DNA from: Paralvinella palmiformis
Taxonomy: Eukaryota; Annelida; Polychaeta; Terebellida; Alvinellidae
Length of the DNA: 64,000 bases
Direction of reading: 5' to 3'
Assembly: GCA_025642065.1 (NCBI GenBank)
Contig: JAODUP010000050.1
Coordinates: 558,501-622,500 of the forward strand
Part shown: positions 1-13,264 of the stretch, in pieces
How the letters are laid out: every line of letters starts with the position of its first letter
Position numbering within the stretch: position 1 is the stretch's first letter
Position numbers and translations under genes: made by a program
The notes under the pieces: model-generated
Database searches by the model: none
Seen by the model: only the letters and a program-made list of their open reading frames with translations
Told to the model about the DNA's origin: nothing

Positions 1-2115
1 GAATACATATCCACAATCACGGACTTGTGATATACCAAAATTACATAGAAAGAATTAAACACAAACCTCAATTTCTGGCTTGGGCAATTTGTGTTTTAGC
101 AATGTGAAAGACACTGACACATAGAATCAAGAATTATTGATACAGTTCCTTAATAATTGACCAGAGGTCTGTTTCATGACTGCGATTTTTCATTCTGAAA
201 TTTCTTTCTCGTCAACAAATTGATGTGTAACAATACCACCAAAAGCTAAACACCCCCCAGTTATGGTAATTGAGTGTTACATATCCAGGAGATAGTGCAG
301 TGGTTTAAAGAAATTATTCTTAAATTAACTACCTAACCTATATTTATAGCTATTTATTAATGTCTGAATTTCTTCAAAACATCTAATACAAACTAAAAGT
401 GTCCATTTTCATTGTGTACAAAGTTGGGTTTGTCTACTGGACAATTATGAGGCAACACTTTTTATTATCTGAAATTAGTTATCCCTCAACCGTATGTCTC
501 AGGTGTGGCAAGTTCCGAGGCAAAACAAATCAAATAATTTTGTTATCTTAATGTGTGAGATGAGGGTTTCTTGTATTTACACATTCACATTAGACACACA
601 AGTTCATTTTCATAATGTAATCCATGAAATATTATTTCAAAAGATATTAAACTGGCTATTGTTGATGGTATTATAAGAAGATTTGACTGGGAAAGGGCAC
701 TAAACTTGATCTAACCATTAACATGATAAATGGTATGCATTATTAGGGCACACCCCTCCCCCCCAATTCTATTCAGTTTGTTTTATCTGGATTTAGTTCA
801 GGAATTGCGATATATCAATTAAGGTATCTCTGTAAGAACCAGGTATATTAATCATTTCTGTTAAGCAGATGATGTTTCGTTGACAATTTTAAAAATAACA
901 GCTTTTCGGTGATTAATCAACCTCTCCAAATAATTAATTGCTGAATGTGTTGGTTGCTTAATTCAGTAAAAAGATACGATGGTTGTTGTTTGAGAATTGT
1001 AAGGGCACTTTATTAAATATGCATTATTATTATCCTACCACCCTCATGAGTAGAACGTGAGACTATTTACCTATGACCATGGTTATTCTGTGCTGGAGGT
1101 CGCAGGTTTGCGCCTCGGCTGTGGCACTGTAGTAGGAGGAGTTTTTCATCCAGCCAGGCAACTGGCAAAGTTTTCTCCACCGAATATGCCATATATTGTA
1201 AATGCTAAATTTATTTAGAATTAGTCTCTGTGGTGAAGCTATAAATTACAGACCATATGCGTCTCTCTCATTTGAGGTTGCCAGCCACATTAAAAACTAC
1301 CATGTCAGCCATTATTATTATTATAAGTGTACTGTTAATTCTTGATCAAAACAAAAATCTTACTAATTTGGCGTTGAAAAAAAGGACTGCATTAATTATT
1401 TAAATGTTGCACTGTGTCATCATCACACAAAATTCCATTCATAGTATCTCCCGGCGTGTGTTTTTTCCTATCAAAACATAAATGAATCCAAAGTTATTTT
1501 CTTCCTGGCTTCAATGGTTGGAACCAGATGCTCTTTTGGGATCAGCTACCAATGACTTTTTGTTTCTTCAAACTACACCTTTAAGTGCATTTATCATGCT
1601 ACATAATCAACTTCACACATTATAAACAATATGTATGTGAAACCTTTTTGGCACAGTCAGACAGATATGGGGTCAATTCCGGAATTGGAATTGATGGTCA
1701 ATTGTTGAATTGGAATTGATTATTAAAAAAATTGAATTGGAGTTGGAATTGATAAATTTGGAATTGGAATTGAAGTTTCCTACAAAATAAATCCACAAAT
1801 TAATTTACCAATTAATGTTTTAATTCAGAAATATTTCTTCCATGACAATCCTTCTTGGAATATAAACTACTCGGAGTAGGTATTCCAAGTAGATACTTTG
1901 AGTAGGTACACAGAGTATCTATTCTACTATCTGAACAAAAGTGGCCATAAAAGATCAACATTTACATTTTTACATGGGTGTGTGCATGCGTGTGTCTGTG
2001 TGTGCATGATATATTATCAAATGTATTTTGTTTTATCTAGTGAAGTTCTGATTGATGCTTTTGTTGACATGGAACTTAAATGTGATTTAGACATTTTCCT
2101 CTCACCATTCACCAG
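1..2115 (+). other. Intron sequence upstream of the first visible kinesin exon
   Basis: No motor exon is recognisable. The stretch holds a family-2 SINE (1,036-1,324), a fragment resembling a family-4 SINE near 483-525, a patch of imperfect GGAATTGAATT repeats (1,668-1,780) and a fragment of the family-1 SINE 3' end near 1,937-1,960. Confidence 0.6.
1036..1324 (+). mobile_element. SINE family 2, copy 1
   Basis: tRNA-like head (GGTAGAGC/GGTTCGAG-type boxes, here decayed), then a body containing GGCAACTGGCAA and TTTTCTCCACCGAA, ending in an ATT microsatellite tail. The same body recurs at 29.3, 37.0 and 61.9 kb, which defines the family. Confidence 0.75.
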
Positions 2116-2330
2116 GTGTCGGTAGTCGAAGGCCCACAAGGATCATGCATAATTCGTAATTTGTCGCAACACTTGGCAGCCAGTGAGGATGTCGCTCAGA
2201 GCTTGCTTATTGAGGGTCAAGCCAACAGGCAAGTTGCTGAGACATCGATGAATCAAAAGTCATCACGATCGCACGCTGTCTTCACGATCCAACTGTCCGT
2301 AAAGAAGCCATCCGATGACATGATCATTAG
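2116..2330 (+). CDS. KIF6: KIF6-like exon: motor with switch I
   Basis: Acceptor CACCAG, donor GTAATT, start phase 0, end phase 2. It encodes visible residues 1-72. [14 protein letters not shown] is the switch I region that senses the nucleotide state. The preceding 2.1 kb shows no further motor exon, so the previous exon lies outside the window or is too short to recognise. Confidence 0.9.
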
Positions 2331-3104
2331 GTAATTAGAGGTTATCTCTTGTTTATTGACCAAACTACTGTCACTGACATCAAATACTGAGTTTTTCCTT
2401 TGACAAACTGAAGTATGATTCCTTTGTTCTTCGTTGTTCATAGAGTGTACAGCCTTTTCAGTAGGGAATAGAGTAGATGACCGCTTACAAAAAGTAGGCA
2501 GCAGCTCACCTGTGGTGGCATGTAAAAACACTGCAACACCATTTCTGGGGGGAGGTTTGGATGCAGGAAGGGGTGGGGGGAGGGGTGTGAGGGTTGGCTG
2601 TGGGGTAGTGGTAGTCACACCAACACAGTAGTGGCCCTTCTCCATTCGAAGGGAGTGGTTAGGGTATTTGGTGCATTCTAATCCACTTTTTCGGCAAAAC
2701 CAAAGTAGCTGACCGATTTTCTGCCAATAAAATAGGTGACGAGGGACTGTAAAATAGACGACGTATAGCGTTGGAGATGTCGGCTGCTATTGCAAAGGCT
2801 GGTGTGTATAGGATTCTATATTAACTGGATAGATTAATATCATACTTTCCAGTCCACATTCAGCTGTTCTTCAAGTCATTGTCAAAACCGGGAGTAAGTG
2901 TTTTACTTCTGTCACATTCGGAAGCCAACAATCAGCAGAATGTTTTCTTAATCAATTAGTTTATTTTTTATTAAGTGTAACTTTATTTGATGTTGGGAAT
3001 ATTTTTAATTTCCATTATTTGTTTTACTTTCATTTTATATTCAGTCTTTAGGAGGTTTATTGTGCTCCTTGTTTATTGAGTATAATATGCTCCAAAAACC
3101 CTGA

Positions 3105-3155
<51 letters not shown>

Positions 3156-5711
3156 TCCTCTCTATATATATATGTAGCTTCAGCATGTTATATTCTCTAA
3201 CATATCAGAGTCGCCTCAAAATAGACGACATTTGATGACCTTTTTCCATCAGATTGTAATAAAACTCCATCCATTCATTTCATCCGGTTCCTCTTTTACT
3301 GCTCGCCAGATCCAAACTACATCTAGTTGACCTGGCGGGATCCGAGAGAGTATCAAAGACTCGAATAGAGGGACAACAGCTGGCCGAAGCGAAATACATC
3401 AACCTGTCATTGCATCACCTAGAGAGCGTCATCATTGCTTTACAGCAGAAGGCAACGATCCAGAAGACCCAGCTGCCGACACCGAACTTCATGATGTATA
3501 ACAGGTATGTCGTATTAATGTGTACTCAAGATGACCTGCTGTCATTTTGGGTTTTCTTTTATTAATCTTTCATCGCTGTTTGTATCTTTAATCGGTTTAT
3601 TTCATAATTTAATATACACATTGTGGATAATTGCTTGCTGCGTATTATTTTTTGAACAATAATTGTTTTATTTTCACTCTTAGATGTTAGTCTTTGCTAA
3701 GTTTAATTGTTTGGAATTGCCAACAAAAAAGGTTTATTGATTCATATATTTGTTTGGATAGTCTGTGCTCATGTTGTGGTTTTGACGCTTAGTTTTTCAC
3801 AGTTATCACATACTGATGTGAAACTTTCTTAATGAGATTTTACAAGAAGATACTATGTCAAGGTGCTTTATACGTTTACAACATTAGTACAACAAGAACA
3901 ACAATGTTACTAAATGTAAAAGTCTGTATCATAGCATACTACGTTTTTAATCATGTGGATATTGTGATTGACGATTCCGTTAAAAATGGCACCCTGAAAT
4001 TTTAATTTAGATCCACGAACTTGCTTGAACATAATTCTTTAATTTGTATGTTCGTTCTTTCTACAACATTAAATGTTTAAAGCTGTCGTGGACATGATAA
4101 GCCACTTGAGTTGCCTTTAGTTAAATAATATTGACTCATTTTGCACAAAATTAATCTTGCAACAAATATAGGATAATTCACTGCAATTTTCTCCCGTGGT
4201 TTAGGGTTGAATTCAAAGCCCGTTTATCAAAAGAGAAGTATGCCAGGTAAAGCCAGCTATGATGCGTTTGCTAGAAACTGACACTGGGATGGTGGCACAA
4301 TGTACAGATTGTGTTATGCATATGTGTGTGTGGCTTCTCAGGTATATTATGTGTTTAGTCAGCATCAGTGTTTTAATGTGCATTGCCTTGGTTAGCATTA
4401 GCCCAGTGGCACTTTATGTGGATTTTTATGTGGAAGTTTTTTTTTGGATTTTGTCAGAAAAATATAGAAATCAGACGAACATAAACTTCCCATATAATGT
4501 TAGATTGCTTAAATGTTAATATGTACTGTTTTAATCTTCAGTGTCATCATCATGGTGAGTTAAATAATTGTGTACTTTTCTATACTGGTATCACATCAAA
4601 TAATGGGAATAAACAATTAGCACACTGATGCAATGTGTAAAAAACTTTTCATAATAATAATAATATCATAATAACAATAATAATAACAATATTAATCAAA
4701 TAAAAATAATAATACAAATATCTATTGAAAAAACTTTTCATAATAATATATTCTGTTAACAAATTTAAATGGTACAATATTATCAGTGTTACATATCAAT
4801 ATTCAAAATATTATGAGGTGAAAGTGGGTTCACAACTGTCTCAGCTACAATGGTCCTTTATTGTAGAATTATTTACCTCATGAAGTTTGTTCTGCCCCAA
4901 CAGTATCATGTTTCAGACAAAGGCTAAAGACACATCTTTTTCAGGTTGCACAGCCACGTTAACCTTCTCCACCCAACTGATCTGTTTCCTTGCTCGCAAA
5001 CCTTTTCTGTCCAAGGAACATGGGATAGGTGTCAGGTCTCGTTTTGTCGTGCCTTAGATTTAGAATTCGTTTAACCGAAAATAAGCGCATTAAAAGTTTA
5101 AATTGAATTGAATTAAATCTTTGTGGGTTAGTATATGACAGACTGTACTTGTGACCTTTTGTATTGTAAATATCGCACTCATACTTGACTGGATATTCTA
5201 TCCCTCACATTGTGTATTGTTACCTGAAATGGCATGCCATTTGTTCCATGTCACATTGTGTGTATTATAAATGTCATATTGCTTTGTATTGATGGGGATG
5301 ATGTTTTACTAGATGTTATGTACATACACTAATGTTATGGCTCATACTTCCTGTAGAAATCTTGACAGTCCTTAGAACTAGTCAAGTTCTGACTGAAATA
5401 AAGTCACCTTTGAAAATGGATAGAGCCCACCATCTCTGCTTGTTGTATGTTTATTTTGTTAATGAACATCAATGTTAGATATGACTCATTAGAATGTTCA
5501 GCACATTAGTGGAAGCTGAGAATGGTGGAATATTATATGCATAAGAATTATGGTTAAATGTTGACTACCAAATACGTTATTTATTTCTGCGGGTCAAAGT
5601 ATGTGATCCTTGATGACCAGTTTAAATAAGTATAAATTGTGGAAATGATTAAAGATAATGGCAGAAGACACACAAATACACACATGCACATGGATACATA
5701 CATTCTTGGGG

Positions 5712-5790
<79 letters not shown>

Positions 5791-7811
5791 GAGTAAATAA
5801 ATAATTGCATAAATGATGAACACCCATTTGGCAGATTCAAACCAAAGACATACCCGTTTTTAATACTTCTCTCTACTGATTAGCCACACCAGTCTACTTC
5901 TTATGATATGATTGATTCTATCAAAATTGTTCCATTAAAGAGCTGTTATGTGTTAAGTTCTTGCAGTAAATATTTTGGCTTTCTCAGTGGTAGAAAACAA
6001 GTCTTATATGTAACAATAAACTAACTTTTAACATTCATTTTAGTAAATATTTATATAGATTACTGTTCAGAGTTCGAAATTAATGCTCGCTGGTTTGCCT
6101 GAAGAGAGTAGAAAATTGACAGGACTGCAGTTTGAGTCTTCCTGCTCGGAATACAATTATTAGGTTAAAATAACGAAGCATCTGCAGTGACATGTTTTGA
6201 CACAGATAAAGCCATCCCGTTTCAGTCATCATTCTCCTGAATATACCCCCGTTGTTAAAATGTTTTTAACCAGCTAACGGGGGTTTGTGCACGCCGAGGG
6301 AAATTGTGTGACAGTGGGAACAGCGTGTTGTGTCGTTATACTCATCGTAGCTGAACATTCGTATTCTATGTTTAATGGATGTTAGACATGTGCTACATTC
6401 TATTTTAGATTCTATTGTTAGATCGTTCATCTAATTATATTAAATGGGACACAAGACACCGTGATTATTTATTAATCTAAGTGTGTAAGTTTTCTAACAT
6501 AATCTCACACTATCGTTATAACACTACACCGCAAATCTCTTCGTGCGGGTAGAAATCCGAAATACCTAATTTTGGTATCTAGGTTATTATTTTCCTTTAA
6601 TGGATGCACTTCAGCGATAAGTCCCGGAGTCATTAAAAAAATATGGATTCTAAGTTTGGTTGTGCTGATGGTTCACATCAACCAGTTAGCAATGATAAAA
6701 TACTGTATGTCACAAGAATTCAATGATAGTCTCATATAATATGCGTTTCATAACCAACACATTCTGATTATGATTTTTTTCTTCAGTGTTTACACATCTG
6801 GATCCCTAGAAAGTCATCAGGATGACTGATACGAATCCAATATTTTCTGTGATTGTTCTAAAGTTGCTGTCTATGTTCAGATGTATACTTTTGTATCGAT
6901 GAGATACTACGTGTCTTTTGTTTTGTGGTTGTGCATTTCGGCTTGATGTTTCCACTTAAATTTGGTTTCTATGGCAACGGGTGATCCATTAGCAATGCAA
7001 ATAATGAGTATTTAGCTGTCAGTTATCTGTATTGCGTTAGTGGGAATTTAATAGTTGTTCCTGTTGTTGTGCTGAAGTACTGACTATCTATATTGATATG
7101 GGAAGGTACTGGCTGTCCTTGTGACAGTCTTCATTATCTGATGCAGATGTGGCCAAGTTGTGACTGTTAGTACAGATGTGGTCAGGTTGTAATTGTCTGT
7201 GCCAATGTAACTAAGCTGTAACTGCATGCCTGTACAGATGTGGCCATGTTGTGATTATTTGTACAGATGTGGCCAGGTTTTGACTGTTTGTATTTGTACG
7301 AATGTGACCAAGTTGTGACTATCTGTACAGATGTTGCAAAATTGTGGCTGTCTACCCATGTGGGCAAATCACGACTCTGTTCAGATGTGGTCTAGGATGA
7401 TTATCTGGACAGATGTCGTCAAATTGTAACTTATTTTGAAGAGGGGAAAGTTTACTGACTATTTGTACTGATATATCAAAGTAGAGAATGTCTGTACTTG
7501 TACATCATTATGTATCAGTACAGCATAAATGGTGTTGTGTTAGCACAGTGAATAGGTTAATGTGCCTTTAAACCACCAATTCACGGTTTGAACCCCAGTG
7601 ATACCTGTGTTTATAGACTGTTTTCTTTGGGGGGGGGGGTCACTCCCTAGTCACTTATCCTGAATGTTACAAGTCACCAGTACAGGATAACATTATAGAG
7701 TGTATAACATCAGCTATTCTCATTTTATAACTCAGTGACCAGTCACCAAGTCGGTGTTATTCTGCTCCTTGTCTAACATCTTCTCATGGGTGAGTGGATA
7801 ATGTAGGTATC

Positions 7812-7873
<62 letters not shown>

Positions 7874-7880
7874 TATAAAT

Positions 7881-7958
<78 letters not shown>

Positions 7959-10900
7959 GCATGTACTAGTTTTCATCTTACAAACGTTATTATTAATTAT
8001 AGATACTGTTATTGTTTGAGTTATACCATTTGATAATTAGTTCATTTTTATTCATTGCTGTTCTTTTCAGTTGTTTATTATTATGGTGTATAGTAGTAAA
8101 TGCTAGGTAATGTTCAGAATTATAGCTGTACTAATTACTGCAATCTTTTGCTTTTTGTCTTTTGTTTCCATTTTCTTAATATGGCTGTTGGTAATTTCGG
8201 TTATTTACTGTTGCTGTTGTTATCAATTTATTTTCATCATCATCATCATTATTAGCTCCTTGTTATTATGGTTTTTGTTATTAACAGTTAATGGGATTAT
8301 GGTTCCCATTTTCTACGTGCATAATGATTATATTTCTGATCGTATATTATACAAACAAATGACATAAATCTTTCTAAATAAGACGTGCTTTCTTCAGGGC
8401 TGTGATTATCTTTCTTTATTGTCTTTGCATATATATATATGGACTAATTATTTACACAATTTGAAACAAACTTAATATTCATTTAATCTGGAATGGGATT
8501 TAAATGCTTGAATTCCATATTCCCATTAATAATGTGCATGCTGAATATTAGCATTCTCGAAACAAATGGCATATTTTATTCGATTCATCTCTAATTAATG
8601 CTTGATAGTTACTTAATTTGTTAATAAATATACCAATACTTGACTCTCATTAAATCTGTGTTTACAGTTATCTGTTATCTCCATGTACAGTATTTTGTAA
8701 GCACATTGTGTAGGGTAGTATGTAAACTATATATTGTATTAATAATAGTAATAATAGTAATAATAATTAATACGATGGCAATGTTATCTCTTAATGTTAT
8801 CCTGAAGGTGTATATATTTTGTTTACCAATAATGTTTACTTTAGAATGCTTAGTCTCATAAGAATATATTTATCCTTTTGCAGGTGGATGAATTCGCTGC
8901 GTGGTTCGAATACGTCCACGTCAGCCAATCCTCTTGGTCAGGTGGCACAACACACAAGGCACATACCGTACCGTAACTCACTTCTCACCATGGTGCTCAG
9001 GGACAGTCTCGGTAATGTATATTTGTGCGTTTAATTATGGTGGTTAATCTTTAGAAATTCAGGTTACAGTTCAGGTAATAAATACTTTTCAGTTCTGTGC
9101 TTCTTTGGGACACCACAACTTGTTAAGTAAAAGGGAGAAATTTTCTTAATATTACGTTACTCAGTGGGTAAGCTGATTTCTGGTTAGTTAATTGGAGTAA
9201 AATTTTTCATTATATCAATGTTGAAGAATAGAATTTGAAATATTTATGCTAAAAAGGGGAATTGTTGCCCTTTTCTTAATTATTTTAAGGTTCTAGTAGT
9301 ATGTTGGTATTATTTTTAGGAAAAAGTCGATCCGTATTTTTATACACCTAATAAATACTCATCAAATCTAGGTTCAGATGTATGCTTTTGTATCATGAAG
9401 TAAGTATGCTAGTTGCCTTAGCCTTATTGCGAGTGCATGTTAAATCATTTACAGAATGAAGCGAGTTGCATGGCTTATATATGATGTACATAGATCAGTT
9501 ATGTATTATAGCACGTCATCAGCATGTTGTTAGTGTAATAGAACAATTATTAAAGTTTTCTTAGTTAGCATTGTAGCACCAACATTTAAACATAGCTTCA
9601 GTGATGTTTACGTAATGCACGATGCTAGATGCATACCTGAAATATGATCTGTTTCGATGGATTTGTCAACATAATTATGATTATTATCATCATTATTGTC
9701 ACACATCTGCATGTTGGATGTCATTTATATTGTTCGTTAAGTTGATGCAATTCAATTATTTGCATGTTTTTCAATCCTGCATCACTTCACGTTTTTGTCA
9801 TTTCTGCCATTTTGTGTGCGATTTCCTTGATAATCTTTTTATCTTTAAATTGCTTTTTATTTCGATGCATCGAAAGGATGTGTCGTCTTTTGCTTCACCT
9901 CATAACGAGGCTGTTTAATCTTCTAAGGACAAAAAATAACCGTAAAGCAACAATTTCCTTTGGTTGTTTTTCTAAAATTATGCATATTCGTTCATGTATT
10001 ATTGTTGTTTTTTATCAGTAACCTAAAATGTGAACATTTGCAATTCAACACGGATGTTGAGATCTAATGGTAAATGAATGTGCGTTTTTAAAGACAGAAG
10101 CTTTTCTAAAAAAATGCCCACATATATGAAGGGTGTTTCATCTTTGACTTCACTTCATTACCTTTGGAGGTCGCTCAGCCCATTTATCCTACTGTGTGCA
10201 CAAAAGTGGTCATAAAACATCAATCGTCATCTCACAAAATGCTAATACAAAAATAACGCATTTTCAGAAATTAATAAACAAAAGATGAAATGAAGATGCT
10301 TCAATCAGCTGTAATCCTAATGATAACTGATGTTCTGAATCATGTCAGCCATATCCGAGTGAAGTCGTAGTGTGATGCTGTGAAGTTACTGAAGTGTAAT
10401 TGTTTGCGTGATGATGGTGTTTTTCAGGTGGAAACTGTCAGACTGCAATGATAGCTACGGTTACGTTTGAGGAGGAGAATCTCGGAGAGACGATATCAAC
10501 TTGTAGATTCGCGCAGAGGGTGGCCTGCATCACAAATGTCGTCAGGTATAAAATTTATGTAAAAACAGTTACAAAATTATTGCATTAGAAGGTGCATAAT
10601 TGTACGAAAACTGATGGATGTGTTTGGGTGGCGTTTTAAACGTAATTTGGAGATATTCCCATTTAGCATTTTGAACTGTTCATGTTCTATCACTGTCCTT
10701 GTTGTTGTTGTTGATTAGAGAAGTATTTCACTTCACTATGATTTGTTTATGTTGGTGATGATGAAACATTATAATATCTATTCTGTGAGTCTTTAAAAAA
10801 ACATTCCGTAGTCAATTAGTACGTCTTGTGTACTCACTCACTTAATGAAGGAACCTTCAGTTTTGATGAAGTTAAATAATTAGTTTTGAACAAAGAACTG

Positions 10901-12881
10901 TTTATGGTGTGAATTTTTATTGTAATTTATTTCTGGCTATAATCTATTTATGGTTGTTAAAGGATTTGTATGTGAAGTTAATAATAAAAATGAATTTCGT
11001 TCATTCCATTTGTTTTTTGTTAATTCCTTTTCATCTAGATTCTAGGCTATTGCTACAGCACTCATTACTAGTAGGCTTGATTACTGCCACTCTCTTCTTT
11101 ATAACATTGCATCTAAGGCTATTCTAAAACTTCAATGTGTTCAGAATTGTCACATGATCTCTTCGGTTTTCCCATTCTGTCCCACTTCTGAAATCTCTTC
11201 ACTGGCTCCCTGTTCAATCTCACATCATTTTCAAACTCTGCACTATTCCCTATCAAACTCTTTCTTCTGGAGAACCTTCATATCTATTTTCCATGCTTTC
11301 TTTAGCACCCAAGCACAGAGAACTCCGTTCATCTGGTTTTCATTTGTTGTCTGTTCCCAGGGTTAAAACTCATACTGGAACTCGTGCTTTTTCAGTTGCT
11401 GTCCCTAATCTTTGGAATTCACTCCCTGAACATGTTAAGTCATCAAATAGCATAGTTTCTTTCCATCACCATTTGAAAACTCACCTTTTCAGACTTGCTT
11501 ATCCTTCCTAAGTTTCCTTTCCATCTGATCATTTGTTGATGAACTTTGCATCGTACCCGGACTATGAGTTTGCCCAACCCCTGTACTAGGTGCGCCACTG
11601 AGCTCGATTCTTTTCGGGGATATTGGCGCTATAAAAGTTTTGTAATTATTATTATTAGGCTGTTAGTATCCCTTTTTGTTTACAGCACATCATCATAATT
11701 GAGCAACATATGCCAATTATGTTTGTTCACCAAACAGTTTAATATATTTTGGTTTGAATGTCTGCTTACACACTGCTTGCACAATAATTCGATATTTCCA
11801 CGAGTATACCTTTCTTGGCAGTGGCTGTTTGTGTTGTGTATATATAATTTTCATGAAGTAGCTGCTGGAAATACTGATTCATAACTAATTATCTGTTCTT
11901 ATTCCAGTAAAAATGAAGAACTTGACGATAAATCGCTGATTAAACGTTTGAGGAGACGAGTCGCGGAATTAGAGTCTGAAGTGGCTTTGTTACGTGAAGG
12001 CTTGGTAAGTTATGATGTTATTGGAATGATTGGATTGATGAGATGGTCTCTGTTGATATCTTGATATTGAATTATAATGTGTGCTGTTTGTGTGTGTGTG
12101 TGTGTGTGTGTTTTAGGATACATATAGAGAGGCAACAGAGCATCAACATATCTAAACATCCTTCGAGACCTACCTCCATAAATATAAATACAACTATGCA
12201 TACATTAATCTAAATATAAAATGTTCCATACCTCCACATATTGATACATATATACGTATACCTAAGCATGTGTCTGGTCGACTCATCAGCCTGTGGGGAC
12301 CAGCTAATTTGCTTATGTGACAAATATGTCATGCCCGCAGGAAAGTGACTACAAAGTGGAAACACGTAAAACATACCATTTGACACCACAGCTCGCAGCA
12401 AACAACACGTGTGTGTGGTTTAATTGCGACTTACTACCATCACAGTTTACATTCAACAGTAATATTCGGTATATAAAACATTTTGACATCCCAGATGCTG
12501 ACCTCAGCTTTATTCTGGGTTCAAATAACTAAATAAATCCTACCTATATGAACCATATATATTGATACACATCCGACTGGTCTGGCGTCAAAGTTCTTCT
12601 CTAACCTAAGTTAAAGGTTAGACCTTTTAGAGACCCTCGGCGTGTTAACAAACATTACAGTTTGTTGACCACGTGAGACAATGTACACCAATTCCATATG
12701 GAATCAGCGAAGTGATTTAGCTAAAATAAAAACAATAGGTTACCTTTACGTTTCTAACGTTAAAAACTACATCTATTTTGAATACACATAGCTTTCCAGT
12801 TGCTATTATTGGTTTGTGCCAGAGCCTAATTATGTACATAAATTATCTGAAGAAACTGCCCTGTCATGTTTATAAGGAAGC

Positions 12882-12927
<46 letters not shown>

Positions 12928-13085
12928 CTCTGTATTGTCTCTGTATTGTCTAATTATTACAGGATCTACCTGCTCATGTTGAGGGATCTAGAAACAAACT
13001 AACAGAAGATGAGAAGTTAGAAATTGCCAGGATCCTGCAAAATTATCTCATGGGACGTACTACTGATCCTATTACTGCAGGTATG

Positions 13086-13127
<42 letters not shown>

Positions 13128-13224
13128 GAAATAAATAAACAATGACAAAACTTTCCCACAACTTGTTTTATGGTATGTTTCTATAAATAATCATCTGCCT
13201 GCAACAGTAAATGGGAACCCTTGA

Positions 13225-13264
<40 letters not shown>

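Noticed and set aside
2253..2645. Minus-strand frame of 130 codons
   Set aside because: Overlaps the kinesin exon and intron antisense, low-complexity, no recognisable motif.
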